Positions 8,795-18,516 are shown, counted from the first letter of the stretch. The stretch: DNA of 64,000 bases from DATBLE01 sp963775695 (GCA_963775695.1 CAVZJU010000003.1:124001-188000); one strand, 5' to 3'. The notes: generated by a model from the letters alone, not told the origin. Numbers and translations are program-made.

Positions 8795-8820
8795 CCCCGC
8801 GTGATATGAACCGCGCGGGG
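8795..8820 (+). terminator. Hairpin terminator
   Basis: CCCCGCG pairs with CGCGGGG across a 12-nt loop, ten bases after the stop at 8785. Confidence 0.45.
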
Positions 8821-8843
8821 AGTCAACGGCGAAAGGGGCGGTG

Positions 8844-9785
8844 ATGAAGGCAGCTCTCGTTTCACTGGTGGCGGCGCTCGTGGTGGCGGCCGCGGCGGCC
8901 TCCGCGAGCGGCCACCCTCGCGACAGCCGCGCGGCGCTCCGGCTTCAGCCGACCCGTGCGTTCGTCCCGCTCCGCGCAGGCGCGGGGTCCCAGACCTACT
9001 CCGATCGCGTCGGTGACGCGGTCAACGGCGCGCCGGACGTCAGCACCATCGCGGTTGCGAACGACGACCAGGGGAACATCACCGTCACGGTCACGCTGGC
9101 AAACCACTCGTCGGACTTCCAGCCCAATGAAGGGGTCCTCGTGGTGATGGACACCGACGGGAACGGCGCCACGGGCAACGGGGGGTTCGACTACGTCTAC
9201 GCCGGCGTCAAGGACCACACGGGCCTCTTCGTCTGGAACGGGTCGGCGTTCGCACTGGCGAGCGCCCCCTCGCTGCAGAGCTCGACCGCCCCCGGGCAGA
9301 TCGCGTTCCGGGTCAACCGCTCCGACCTGGGGAACACGACGGGGCTCAACTTCTACGTCGAGACGACCAGGGACAACGGCGAGTCGATCGGCGACGACGC
9401 TCCCGACGGGAACGGCGTCTTCACGTACAGGCTCGTCCTGCCGACGGCTCCTCCGCCGCCCCCACCGACCACGACGACTCCTCCTCCTCCTCCGGCACCG
9501 AGGTTCGTGGTCTCGCCCGTCGGCCTCCCGCACGCGGGCAAGCGGTTCGTGGTCAGGGCGCGGGTCCTGCTCGGCGCCCAGAGCGTCTCTCCGTCGGCGC
9601 TCGGCTGCGCTGCCAATGTGGGCCGCTCGCGGGTCAGGACGACCGCCGTGAACGGCCCGGCGCCCTATCGGTCCTGCGTGGTCCGGATTCCGACCCGTTC
9701 GAAGGGGAAGTCGGTGACCATGACGCTTCTCGTCCAGTACAAGTCGTCCGGGACGACGAGACGGCTGACCTACAAGATCAGGTAG
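8844..9785 (+). CDS. Secreted two-domain protein with proline-rich linker
   Basis: A 313-aa protein with a signal peptide (MKAALVSLVAALVVAAAAAS) after an AAAGGGG ribosome site. Residues about 45-195 form an acidic beta-rich domain with MDTDGNGATGNGGFD, which could bind calcium. A Pro/Thr linker (PPPPPPTTTTPPPPP) follows, and then a C-terminal beta domain with two cysteines. No enzyme motif is visible. It lies between the two formate dehydrogenase genes and ends 13 nt before the second, so read-through transcription is possible, but a functional link is not shown. Confidence 0.6.
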   Translation: MKAALVSLVAALVVAAAAASASGHPRDSRAALRLQPTRAFVPLRAGAGSQTYSDRVGDAVNGAPDVSTIAVANDDQGNITVTVTLANHSSDFQPNEGVLVVMDTDGNGATGNGGFDYVYAGVKDHTGLFVWNGSAFALASAPSLQSSTAPGQIAFRVNRSDLGNTTGLNFYVETTRDNGESIGDDAPDGNGVFTYRLVLPTAPPPPPPTTTTPPPPPAPRFVVSPVGLPHAGKRFVVRARVLLGAQSVSPSALGCAANVGRSRVRTTAVNGPAPYRSCVVRIPTRSKGKSVTMTLLVQYKSSGTTRRLTYKIR

Positions 9786-9798
9786 GCGCCGGCACAGC

Positions 9799-12492
9799 GT
9801 GGTCACGTTTACGGTCGACGGTCGAGAGGTCGCTGCGCCCGAGGGCGAGCTGCTCGTCCATGCGCTCGCCCGCAACGACGTCTTCGTTCCGACCCTCTGC
9901 CACGACTCGAAGCTCGATCCCTACGGCGGCTGCCGCATGTGCGTGGTCGGGGTCGAGGGCTCTCCGCGGCCGTTGCCCGCCTGCGCAACGCGGGTCGCCC
10001 CCGGGATGGTCGTCTCGACGAACTCGTCCGTACCGCAGTTCCAGCGGACGCTGACCGAGATGCTGCTCGCCGAGCACCTGAACGGCAGTCCCGGTGGCCG
10101 GCCGAACGAGCTGCTCGAGCTGGCCGACGACCTCGGCGTCGAGGCGCCGCTCGTCCTCCCCGACGCGAAGCGCGAGCCGTACGAGGACCGCGACCTGCTG
10201 ATGGGCTATGACCCCGACGCCTGCATCCTCTGCGCGCGCTGCGTCCGGTACACGCAGGAAGTCATGCAGTGCTCCGCGCTGTCGCTCGAAGGGCGTGGGG
10301 GCGAGGCGCGCGTCGTCCCGACGTGGGGGCGAGGCTGGCTCGACACCGAGTGCGAGCTCTGCGGCGGCTGCCTCTCCGTCTGCCCGACCGGGGCGATCTA
10401 CGAGAAGTTCGAAGAAGGGGCGCGGGCCGGCCGGGAGGAGGCGCTGGTGAAGACGAAGACGACCTGCACCTTCTGCGGCGTCGGCTGCCAGGTCGACCTG
10501 AACGTCGATTCGGAGACGAAGCGGATCGTCAAGGTCACGTCCGACCCGTCGTACGTCTCCAACGAGGGCAACCTCTGCGTCAAGGGCCGGTTCGCCTTCA
10601 ACTTCGTCCACCACCCCGACCGGCTGACGGAGCCGCTGATCCGCGGGGAGGACGGCGAGCTCCATCCGGCCACCTGGGACGAGGCCCTTGCGGCCGCGGC
10701 CAACGGGTTGTCCCTGGTCAAGGAACGACACGGTCCGCAGGCGGTCGGGTTCCTCGCCTCCGCGCGGCTGAGCAACGAGGAGAACTACCTGATCCAGAAG
10801 CTGGCCCGGGGGGTGATCGGCACCAACTCCGTCCACTCGTGCGAGGCGACCTGACACGCTCCGACCCTCTACGGCCTGGTCAGGTCGTTCGGCAGAGGAG
10901 CAAGCACCAACTCGATCCCGGAGATCGAGAACGACCGCTTCCTGCTCGTGATCGGGTCGAACACGACCGAGGCGCACCCGGTGCTGGCGCTGCGGATCAA
11001 GAAGGCGGTGCGGAAGGGCGCGACCCTCGTCGTCGCCGACCCCCGCAAGATCTGGCTGACCAAGCTCGCGAAGCGCCACCTGCAGGTGCGGCCCGGCACC
11101 GACGTCTGGCTGATCAACGCGATGATGCACACGATCCTGGAGGAGGGCCTACAGGACGAGGAGTACATCCGCGAGCACACGACCGGTTTCGACGCCGTGC
11201 GCGAGGTCGTCTCCCGCTACTCACCCGAAGAGGCGGCCCGGGTGACCGGCGTGGATGCCGAGGCGATCCGCGAGACCGCGCGCGAGTACGCGCGCGAGCG
11301 GTACGCAGGGATCTTCTACACGCTCGGGATGACCGAGCACGCCTGCGGGGTCGACAACATCTGGTCGCTCTCGAACCTCGTGCTGATGACCGGTCACCTC
11401 GGCTACGAGTCGACCGGGCTGAACGCGCTGCGCGGCCAGAACAACGTCCAGGGCCTGAATGACTCGGGCGCGAACCCGTCGTACCTGCCCGGGTACCAGC
11501 CGGTCGAGGATCTGGAGATCCGCGCGAAGTTCGCGGACGCGTGGGGGGTGGAGGTGCCCGAGGCGGCGGGCTACCGGCTCGACCAGATCGTCTCCGGGCT
11601 CCACGACGGGCGCGTGAAGGCGCTCTATCTGATCGGCGAGAACCCCGCTCAGACCGAACCGAACGCCCACCACGTCGAGGAGGGTCTCGCGGGCTGCGAG
11701 TACATCGTCTCGCAGGACATCTTCCTGAACGACTCGACCCGGAAGTACGCGGACGTCGTTCTCCCGGCGTCGAGCTTCGCCGAGAAGGACGGCACCTTCA
11801 CGAACACCGAGCGCCGCGTGAACCGCGTCCGGAAGGCGCTCGACTGCCCCGGCGACGCGCGCGAGGACTGGCGCATCGTCTGCGCGATGGCGGCGGCGCT
11901 GGGCGGGTCGTGGCCGCAATACGGATCGCCGGAGGACGTCTGGAACGAGCTTGCCGACCTCAGTCCGAACTGGTACGGGATCCGTTACCCACGCCTCGAG
12001 TCCGACGGCATCCAGTGGCCGTGCACGGACCTCGACCACCCCGGGACCCCGTACCTCCACGCGCCGAAGCCGGCGCTGCCGGGCGGCCGTGGCAGGTTCT
12101 TCCCGGTCGAGTACCAGCCGCCGATCGAGCCGACCGACTCCGAGTATCCGTTCGTCCTCTCGACCGGGCGGACGCTCTACCACTACAACTCGGCGACGAT
12201 GACCATGCGCGAGCCGGGCGTCGTCGAGAAGCAGGAGCAGCCGTTCTTCGAGCTCAACGCGGAGGACGGTTCCGCCCTCGGCATCGCCGACGGCGATGTT
12301 GCGCGGCTCGTCTCCCGCCGCGGCATGCTCGAGGCGGAGGCGCATTACTCGGAACGGGTCTACCCGGGCCTCGTCTGGATGGCGCTGCACTTCGCGCAGG
12401 CCAAGGTGAACTGGCTCCTGCACGACGTCGGCGACCCGCTGATCGGTACGCCCGAGTACAAGGTCTCGGCGGTTCGGGTCGAGCGGATCTAG
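9799..12492 (+). CDS. fdhA: Selenocysteine formate dehydrogenase catalytic subunit (in-frame TGA at 10852-10854)
   Basis: The full protein has 897 residues if TGA at codon 352 is read as selenocysteine. Domains in order: a [2Fe-2S] ferredoxin with PTLCHDSK and GGCRMCVVG; two [4Fe-4S] sites (CILCARCVRY and CELCGGCLSVCP); a Mo/W-bis-MGD domain with its own [4Fe-4S] motif TCTFCGVGCQ and NLCVKGR. At the metal-ligand position the sequence reads SCEAT-Sec-HAPTLYGL; family enzymes have C or Sec followed by HAPT/HAPS here. The frame continues without another stop for 1,638 nt and ends in a molydopterin-dinucleotide-binding domain. It oxidises formate to CO2 in the cytosol and passes electrons to the diaphorase at 7062. 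A tool treating TGA as stop would split it into two false genes. Confidence 0.92.
10852..10887 (+). promoter_or_regulatory. Selenocysteine UGA codon and candidate bacterial SECIS hairpin
   Basis: Seven bases after the TGA, CGACC (10862-10866) can pair with GGTCG (10883-10887) around a loop that contains GGCC. Bacterial SECIS elements are short hairpins directly downstream of the UGA, inside the gene. SelB recognition has not been tested. Confidence 0.55.
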
Positions 12493-12497
12493 CCGGG

Positions 12498-13223
12498 ATG
12501 CCCGAGGACCACTTCGGCGAGGCGGTCGCCGCCCGCTACGACGAGGACACGGCGATCTTCGACCCGGCGGTGGTCGACCCCGTGGTGGACTTCCTGGCGG
12601 AGCTCGCGGGAGACGGTGCCGCGCTGGAGCTCGGCATCGGCACCGGGCGGATCGCACTGCCGCTGGCAGTGCGGGGGGTCCGCGTGTGCGGGATCGACTT
12701 GTCGGAGGCGATGGTCGCTCGGCTGCGCGCGAAGCCGGGGGCAGACGACATCGACGTGACGATCGGCGATTTCGCGACCACGCGCGTCGATGGTGCGTTC
12801 TCGCTCGCCTACCTCGTCTTCAACACGATCGGGAACCTGACGACGCAGGACGAGCAGGTCGCGTGCTTCGAGAACGCCGCCGCCCATCTCGAGCCCGGCG
12901 GCTACTTCGTGATCGAGGTCGGTGTTCCGGGCTTCCGGCTGCTGCCGCCCGGCGAGACGATGCGTGTGTTTGCCGCGGGCGAGACCCACTGGGGCGTCGA
13001 CGAGTACGACGTGGCGAGCCAGGGGTTGACGTCGCACCACTTCAGCCTCGTCGACGGCCGCTTCGAGCTCCGTTCACTGCCTTTCCGCTATGTCTGGCCG
13101 GCGGAGCTCGACCTGATGGCCCGCATGGCGGGCATGATCCTGCGCGAGCGCTGGAGCGGATGGAAGCGCGAGCCTTTCACGGGCGAGAGCACCAAGCACG
13201 TCTCGGTCTGGGAGAAACGGTGA
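12498..13223 (+). CDS. Class I SAM-dependent methyltransferase
   Basis: A 241-aa protein starting five bases after the formate dehydrogenase stop, with GCCGGG just upstream. SAM-binding motif I is ELGIGTGRIALPLA (about residues 39-52), followed by the acidic strand end GIDLSEAMV and a motif-II-like ITIGDF-type segment (DVTIGDFATT). The C-terminus holds the Tyr/Trp-rich strands common in small-molecule methyltransferases. The substrate is unknown. The stop overlaps the birA start by four bases (GTGA). Confidence 0.82.
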   Translation: MPEDHFGEAVAARYDEDTAIFDPAVVDPVVDFLAELAGDGAALELGIGTGRIALPLAVRGVRVCGIDLSEAMVARLRAKPGADDIDVTIGDFATTRVDGAFSLAYLVFNTIGNLTTQDEQVACFENAAAHLEPGGYFVIEVGVPGFRLLPPGETMRVFAAGETHWGVDEYDVASQGLTSHHFSLVDGRFELRSLPFRYVWPAELDLMARMAGMILRERWSGWKREPFTGESTKHVSVWEKR

Positions 13224-13912
13224 AGCTCGGCGAGGAACGGATCCACGTCGGATCGTGCGCGTCGACGCAGGAGCTCGTCGACCCGTCGATGGTGGAAGGG
13301 ACGGTCGCGGTCGCCGACGTCCAGACCGCGGGGCGCGGCCGGCTCGGCCGGACGTGGGACGCGCCCGTGCGCTCGGCCGTGCTCGCCTCGGTGCTGCTCA
13401 AGCCTCCGCCGGACCGGCCGCTCCCCCAGCTCGCCCTGGTCGCCGGCGTCGCTGTCGCCGACGCGCTCGAGGAGCTGACCGGCCTGGCCGTCCAGATCAA
13501 ATGGCCGAACGACGTCATGCTCCGCCGAACGAAAGTGGCAGGCATCCTCGCCGAGGCGCGCGACGGCGCCGTCGTGCTCGGCATCGGCGTCAATGTCAAC
13601 CAGACGCGCGCGCAGCTGCCCGAGCGGGCAGGATCGCTGCGGACGGCGACCGGCGAGGAGTGGGACCGCGACCCGATCCTCGACGCGATCCTCGACGCGC
13701 TCGGCATGCGCTACGAGCAATGGCGGGAGGGCGGCCTCGATGCGATCTACGACGGGCTCGGTTCGCGCGATTTCCTGCGCGGCCGCGCCGTCACGGTCGA
13801 CGGCACGAGCGGCACGGCCGAGCGGATCGACCGCGACGGCAGGCTCAGGATCGCCGTCGGCCACGGCGACTCCGTGACGGTCGAGAGCGGGGAGGTTGCC
13901 TATGAGCGCTGA
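13220..13912 (+). CDS. birA: Biotin--[acetyl-CoA-carboxylase] ligase
   Basis: A 230-aa class I biotin protein ligase without the N-terminal DNA-binding domain, so it is an enzyme and not a repressor. It shows the adenylate loop GRGRLGRTW, the catalytic KWPNDVM and KVAGILAEA, and the C-terminal SH3-like cap ending GEVAYER. It makes biotinyl-AMP and transfers biotin to carrier lysines. GTG 13220 overlaps the methyltransferase stop. The last ten bases overlap the next small gene. Confidence 0.93.
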   Translation: MKLGEERIHVGSCASTQELVDPSMVEGTVAVADVQTAGRGRLGRTWDAPVRSAVLASVLLKPPPDRPLPQLALVAGVAVADALEELTGLAVQIKWPNDVMLRRTKVAGILAEARDGAVVLGIGVNVNQTRAQLPERAGSLRTATGEEWDRDPILDAILDALGMRYEQWREGGLDAIYDGLGSRDFLRGRAVTVDGTSGTAERIDRDGRLRIAVGHGDSVTVESGEVAYER

Positions 13913-14069
13913 GACCGACCCCGGCATCCCCCAGGAGCCCGGCATCCCCGGCCACAAGGTGCCCGAGGAGCTCCCGGAGCAGGAGGAACCGGAGGTCGAC
14001 GAGGTTCCGGACGCGGACCAGCCCGACTACGACGAGGAGGGCTCGAGGAGGCCGAAGGGCGAGCCCTGA
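13902..14069 (+). CDS. Small acidic proline-rich protein of unknown function
   Basis: A 55-aa reading frame with an excellent ribosome site: GGGGAGG, seven bases, ATG. It overlaps the end of birA. The composition is extreme: about a third Asp/Glu, many prolines, a near-repeat PGIPQEPGIPGHKVPEE, then an acidic tail ending RRPKGEP. It is almost certainly unstructured. A strong hairpin follows 14 nt after the stop, so a real transcript end is likely. No family is recognised. Confidence 0.6.
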   Translation: MSAETDPGIPQEPGIPGHKVPEELPEQEEPEVDEVPDADQPDYDEEGSRRPKGEP

Positions 14070-14082
14070 TGCATCCGGAGCC

Positions 14083-14112
14083 GCGTGGCCGGACCCCCGG
14101 GTCCGGCCACGC
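14083..14112. terminator. Strong bidirectional hairpin terminator
   Basis: A perfect 14-bp stem (GCGTGGCCGGACCC and its complement) with a 2-nt loop lies between convergent genes ending at 14069 and 14128. Confidence 0.75.
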
Positions 14113-14127
14113 TCGATCTCTCCCCGC

Positions 14128-15525
14128 CTACGGCTCGATGTTCTGGTTGAGCCGGAACACGTTCGTCGGGTCGTACTCGCGCTTCAGCGCCGCCAGCCGC
14201 TCGTACGTCTCCGGGCTGTACGACGAGCGTCCCGCCCCCGCGTCGCCCAGGAAGTTCACGTAGGCGCGGCCGGTCGAGGCGCCGGCGGCCGCGTCGTTCA
14301 CGGCCCGGGCCCACGCGATGTGCTCGTCGGCGGCTGCTTCGTCCTGCCACCCGGTGACCGCGTTCAGCACGAACGGCATCGACCGTTCCGCGAAGGCGGT
14401 CGCGCCCACAGGGACGCGCGCCACGGCGCCGCCCATCTGGTGGACGTGGATCTCGCATTGAGGCCCAGGAGCGGCCAGATGCAACTCGCAGAGCGCGTCG
14501 ATCAGGCCGTCTTGCAGCGAGGCCAGGTTCGTCGCCTTGAAGTAGGCGTTGATCCCCTTGGGCCAGAGCGGGTCGATCAGCGACTGGATCATCGTGTAGG
14601 GCATCGGCCCGAGCAGGTCGGCGATCGGCTCGGCCACCGTCCGGAAGTCGCCGACCATCCCGGCCCCGTCGTCCACCGGCCCCGCGGAAACGGCGATGAA
14701 ACCCGCAACCTTCTTGCCGTGCCATTCCTCCGGAATCACCGGCAGCGGCGGTGCGGTCATCAGCGTGACGAAGCCGGTGACGTCGTCCGGCGTGTCCGCC
14801 GACCAGTCCCGGAAGAGCCGGAGCAGCGCTCCCGCGTCGTCCGCCGGATAGAAGATCGGCCCGGCGTACACGATCGGCCCGACCGGGTGCAGCGCGAGCT
14901 CGAACTGCGTGACGATCCCGAAGTTGCCACCGCCCCCGCGGAGGCCCCAGAAGAGCTCGGCATTGTCCGACTCGGATGCGTGGACGATCCGGCCGTCGGC
15001 GGTGACGACGTCCGCGGCGAGGAGGTTGTCGCAAGCGAGCCCGTGCTTGCGCATCAGCCAGCCGATCCCGCCGCCGAGCGTGAAGCCGCCCACGCCGGTC
15101 GTCGAGACCAGGCCGCCCGTGGTCGCGAGCCCGTGCGCCTGGGTCTCGTGGTCGACGTCGCCCCAGACCGCCCCCCCGCCGACGTACGCGCGGTGCGCCT
15201 CCGGATCGACCCGGACGCCGCGCATCTTCGAGAGGTCGATCACGATCCCGTCGTCGCAGGTCGAGAAGCCGGCGATGCTGTGGCCGCCGCCCCGCACCGC
15301 GATCGGCAGGTCGTGGCTGCGCGCGAACCCGACGGCCGCGGCCACGTCCGCTGCGCCTGTCGGCTGGACGACGAGCGCGGGCCGCCGTCCGTCGTGGAGG
15401 CCGTTCCACACCGCGCGTGCCTCGTCGTATCCCTCGTCCTCGGGAGTGACGATCGGGCCACGGATCGCCTGCCGCAGCTCCTCGATGGTCGCCTCGCCGA
15501 GGACGGGTGAGAGTGTCTCGGTCAT
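14128..15525 (-). CDS. FAD-binding oxidoreductase of the berberine-bridge/VAO type
   Basis: A 465-aa flavoprotein. I chose ATG 15525, preceded by GAAAGGAG at the right distance; a start 11 codons upstream has no such site. The PP-loop region VRGGGHSIAG carries the His used for covalent FAD linkage in this family. WGLRGGGGNFGIVT follows, and the C-terminal BBE motif YGSPNQLRL-like region appears as YDPTNVFRLNQNI. It probably oxidises a sugar or secondary metabolite; the substrate is unknown. It is transcribed away from the SARP-like regulator, with a repeat-bearing promoter that the cupin gene shares. Confidence 0.88.
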   Translation of the reverse strand: MTETLSPVLGEATIEELRQAIRGPIVTPEDEGYDEARAVWNGLHDGRRPALVVQPTGAADVAAAVGFARSHDLPIAVRGGGHSIAGFSTCDDGIVIDLSKMRGVRVDPEAHRAYVGGGAVWGDVDHETQAHGLATTGGLVSTTGVGGFTLGGGIGWLMRKHGLACDNLLAADVVTADGRIVHASESDNAELFWGLRGGGGNFGIVTQFELALHPVGPIVYAGPIFYPADDAGALLRLFRDWSADTPDDVTGFVTLMTAPPLPVIPEEWHGKKVAGFIAVSAGPVDDGAGMVGDFRTVAEPIADLLGPMPYTMIQSLIDPLWPKGINAYFKATNLASLQDGLIDALCELHLAAPGPQCEIHVHQMGGAVARVPVGATAFAERSMPFVLNAVTGWQDEAAADEHIAWARAVNDAAAGASTGRAYVNFLGDAGAGRSSYSPETYERLAALKREYDPTNVFRLNQNIEP

Positions 15526-15558
15526 CTCTAGCTCCTTTCGAGCGTGTCGATGCCCCAA

Positions 15559-15591
15559 GTTCTAGCCAGGCGCTCTTTGCAGCGACTTAGC
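15559..15591 (-). promoter_or_regulatory. Promoter with SARP-like heptamer direct repeats for the FAD oxidoreductase
   Basis: Read on the minus strand: GCTAAGTCGCT, then GCAAAGAGCGC, five bases, then minus-10 TAGAAC. The repeat unit is 11 nt, and the layout equals that before the cupin gene at 18550. The upstream repeat includes the stop codon of the regulator gene. Confidence 0.55.
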
Positions 15592-18502
15592 GCGCCGCGG
15601 CCGATGTGTGCAGGCGGCTCTCGACCTCGGCGAGCCCGACCGCATCGCCCTTCGCGGCGTGGAGATCCCGCGCCTCGAGCAGCAGCGTCCGGGCCTGCTC
15701 GGGCTCGTCCCGGGCCACGGCTACCTCGGCCAGGTGCGTGAGGGTCTGGGCAATCCACAGCTCGCGGCCTGCGTCCCGCTGAATGGCCAGGGCTTCCTCG
15801 AGCGCCTCGACCGCCGCGTCGAGGTCGCCTTGGGTGATCGCCACGTCGGCGGTGTTCCACAATGCGCCGGTCAGTCCCCACCGGTCTCCCGCGCGCCGGA
15901 ACAGGTCGCGGGTCTCTGCGAGCAACTGCTCGGCCCGGTCGTAGTCGCCCGACGCGGCGTCGACCAGCCCGAGACCAGAAAGCGCCATGCCGATCCCGCG
16001 CCGGTCGCGGAGGCGCCGGCGCAGGTCGAGCGCCTCATCGAACGACGCGCGGGCGGCGGCGAGATCCCCGGTCGCCAGCTCCAGATGGGCTTTGCGGATG
16101 AGAGCGTCCGACTCGCCGCGCCGATCGTTCTCGCGCCGGAAGATCGCGATGCTCTCGTCGAGGAGCTTCCTCGACCGGTCCGGGTGGCCCCGCTCCCGGG
16201 CGATCTGCGCCTGATTGGCGAGGACGTACCCGACGGCGGCCGAGCACGAGATCTCGACGAAGGGCTGCAGGGTGTCCTCGAACACCCTTCGCGGCCCGAG
16301 CCCGGACGCAACCCCGCGGCGCATGTCGACGACGCTGACCGGTGTCGGGATCAGCTCGGGGCTGCCCCCCAGCCGCTCGAACTCCTCGATGCTCTCGGCG
16401 ACGAGCTGCTCGACGTCCTCGAGGTCGCCCAGCCGCCAACGGGCGACGGCGAGCGAATAGATGCCCAATGCGGCCGCTCCGGCAAAGCCTTCTCTCCGCG
16501 CGAGGTCCAGCGCCTGTCCGAAGGTCTCGACAGCGGCGGCTGAATCGTCCCGCGAGATCGCGATTCCGCCGAGGAAGTGGAGAGCAAGCCAGTGCGACCA
16601 TGGATCGTCGATCTCCTCCGCGAGGGCCTTGCACTCGAGCGCCGCGGACTCGGCGCGGTCGAGCCGGGCTGCCCGCAGGTCGAGGGCCGAGGCAGCCAGC
16701 AGGGCTGCGGCGCGTGTCTCGGTGCGCTCGGGGACGGCGGCGAGGGCATCCTCCAGCCGTCGGTGACCCTCCTCGAGGTCGATCCGGCGCAGCCAGAACG
16801 GCCACAGTGCGACGCAGAGGCGCAGTGCAGCCGGCTGATCGACCGCCAGCAGGGTATCGAGTGCTGCCTGGAGGTTCGCAGCCTCGCGGTCGAGGCGCGG
16901 GTCGTCGCGTTCCCGCCCGGCGAGGTCGAGCGCCCAATCCGCGTGGCTCCTCGCGAGCCTCGCCGACTCACCGGCCTCTCCCAGCCGTTCTCCGGCGTAG
17001 AGCCGGACAGTCTCCAGCAGTCGGTAGCGCCGGTCGCGAACACGGTCGTCTCCGGCGACGAGCGACTTTTCGACGAGCCGCGCCAGCACGTCGGCGATCT
17101 CGCGGCGATCGACGCCGGCGCCCGCGCACACGGCCTCGACAGCGGACAGGTCGAAGCCTCCGGCGAAGACGGCCAGGCGGCGGAGGAGCATCCGCTCGTC
17201 GTCCTCGAGCAGTTCGTGGCTCCATTCGAGCGTCGCCTCGAGCGTCTGCTGGCGCGTCGGCGCGGAGGGGCTGCCCGCACGCAGCAGCCGGAAGCGGTCG
17301 TCCAGCCTCTCGGCAATCGCGTCCGCTCCGAGCGCTCCCAGCCGGGCTGCCGCGAGCTCGATCGCCAGCGGCATGCCGTCGAGCCGGTAGCAGATGCGCA
17401 TCACGTCGCGAGCATTCCGCTCGTCGAGGGCGAAGCCGGGGGCCGCCGCCCCGGCCCGCTCGACGAAGAGGCGAATCGACTCGTAGCCGAGGAGGTCGTC
17501 GCGGTCGATCGGTCCCTCCGGATCCGGGAGCGCGAGCGATGGCACCCGGAAGATCGTCTCGCCCTGCACCCGCAGCGGCTCGCGGCTCGTCGCGATGATC
17601 GAGACGCCGGGGGCCGATCGAAGCAGCGGATCGGCGACCGCGGCTGCGGCGACGAGGACGTGCTCGCAGTTGTCCAGCACGAGCAGGAGCGACCGCCCGG
17701 CCAGGAACTCGGCCACGGCGGCGTCCAGGTCCCGGCCGGGCAGCGCCCGCACGTCGAGCGCTGCGGCGACGGCCTCCCCGACGTGCGCCGGCTCGGCCAC
17801 GGGCGCGAGCTCGACGAGCACCGCTCCGTCTTCGAACGAAGCCTCGACCCCTCGTGCCAGCTCGAGCGCGAGCCGGGTCTTGCCTGCGCCGCCGGCTCCT
17901 GTGAGTGTGAGCAGCCGCGTTCCGGTCAGGAGCGTTTCGAGCTGGTCGAGTTCGCGCTCCCGGCCGACGAAGGAGGTCGCATCGATCGGCAGGCCGCGTA
18001 CGCCCTCGACCACGCCGAGGTCCCCCAGCTCGTCAGCGAGGGCGGCCGCGAGCTCGGCGAGCTCCTCGCGGCGGCCCTCTACCCAGTCCTCGTAGCGGTT
18101 CTCGGGAAGGAGCTCCCCGCCGTACAGCGCCAGCGCCGCCCGGTACGCGGCCGGCGTTCCCGCCCGGCGGGCGTCGACGGCCGCCCGCTCGAACTCCTCG
18201 ACGTCGACGGCGACGTCGGCGGAGAGGTGGAGCAGCTCGTCGCGGAGCTCGATCGCGTCGGCGCCCAGCGCGCGCCGGGCGACGTGCAGGGCCTGGTGGA
18301 GGTTGTTCGCGGCCGCATCCGGGCTCTTCTCGCGCCAGAACGCGTCCATCGCCTGCTCGCGATGGAGGCGATGCTGTGGGGCGAGCGCCAGCAGCTTCAC
18401 CAGCTCGCGCGCCTTCCTCAGCCTCCAGGCCGCGTCCGGGACAGTGTGCCCGTCGACCACGGCGCTGAAGCCTCCGAGCAGCTCGATCCTTGTTTTCGCC
18501 AT
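15587..18502 (-). CDS. AfsR/SARP-type transcriptional regulator with NB-ARC and TPR domains
   Basis: A 971-aa protein. Residues 1-95 form an OmpR-like winged helix (LRKARELVKLLALAP) and 95-155 a bacterial transcriptional activation domain. An AAA/NB-ARC module follows from about 170, with FVGRERELDQLETLL, Walker A LTGAGGAGKTRLALEL and Walker B LLLVLDNCEHV. From about 520 the rest is TPR-like helices, which usually sense a ligand or partner. Such proteins activate promoters through 11-bp-spaced direct repeats next to the minus-10. The two flanking genes both have such repeats, so they are its likely targets. An inverted repeat spans its own start codon. Confidence 0.88.
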   Translation of the reverse strand: MAKTRIELLGGFSAVVDGHTVPDAAWRLRKARELVKLLALAPQHRLHREQAMDAFWREKSPDAAANNLHQALHVARRALGADAIELRDELLHLSADVAVDVEEFERAAVDARRAGTPAAYRAALALYGGELLPENRYEDWVEGRREELAELAAALADELGDLGVVEGVRGLPIDATSFVGRERELDQLETLLTGTRLLTLTGAGGAGKTRLALELARGVEASFEDGAVLVELAPVAEPAHVGEAVAAALDVRALPGRDLDAAVAEFLAGRSLLLVLDNCEHVLVAAAAVADPLLRSAPGVSIIATSREPLRVQGETIFRVPSLALPDPEGPIDRDDLLGYESIRLFVERAGAAAPGFALDERNARDVMRICYRLDGMPLAIELAAARLGALGADAIAERLDDRFRLLRAGSPSAPTRQQTLEATLEWSHELLEDDERMLLRRLAVFAGGFDLSAVEAVCAGAGVDRREIADVLARLVEKSLVAGDDRVRDRRYRLLETVRLYAGERLGEAGESARLARSHADWALDLAGRERDDPRLDREAANLQAALDTLLAVDQPAALRLCVALWPFWLRRIDLEEGHRRLEDALAAVPERTETRAAALLAASALDLRAARLDRAESAALECKALAEEIDDPWSHWLALHFLGGIAISRDDSAAAVETFGQALDLARREGFAGAAALGIYSLAVARWRLGDLEDVEQLVAESIEEFERLGGSPELIPTPVSVVDMRRGVASGLGPRRVFEDTLQPFVEISCSAAVGYVLANQAQIARERGHPDRSRKLLDESIAIFRRENDRRGESDALIRKAHLELATGDLAAARASFDEALDLRRRLRDRRGIGMALSGLGLVDAASGDYDRAEQLLAETRDLFRRAGDRWGLTGALWNTADVAITQGDLDAAVEALEEALAIQRDAGRELWIAQTLTHLAEVAVARDEPEQARTLLLEARDLHAAKGDAVGLAEVESRLHTSAAAR

Positions 18503-18516
18503 GCGGATACAAGGAT
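18486..18516. repeat. Inverted repeat across the regulator start codon
   Basis: ATCCTTGT and ACAAGGAT are perfect 8-bp arms, 15 nt apart and centred on the ATG of the regulator. This could be an autoregulatory operator or an RNA hairpin hiding the start. Confidence 0.4.

Noticed and set aside
8844..9785. A formate dehydrogenase accessory subunit between the two fdh genes
   Set aside because: It has a signal peptide and extracellular-type domains, while the enzyme is cytosolic; only its location links them.
10852..10854. Premature stop making the formate dehydrogenase a pseudogene
   Set aside because: The TGA is exactly at the Cys/Sec ligand position, the frame continues with family sequence, and the rest of the gene shows no decay.
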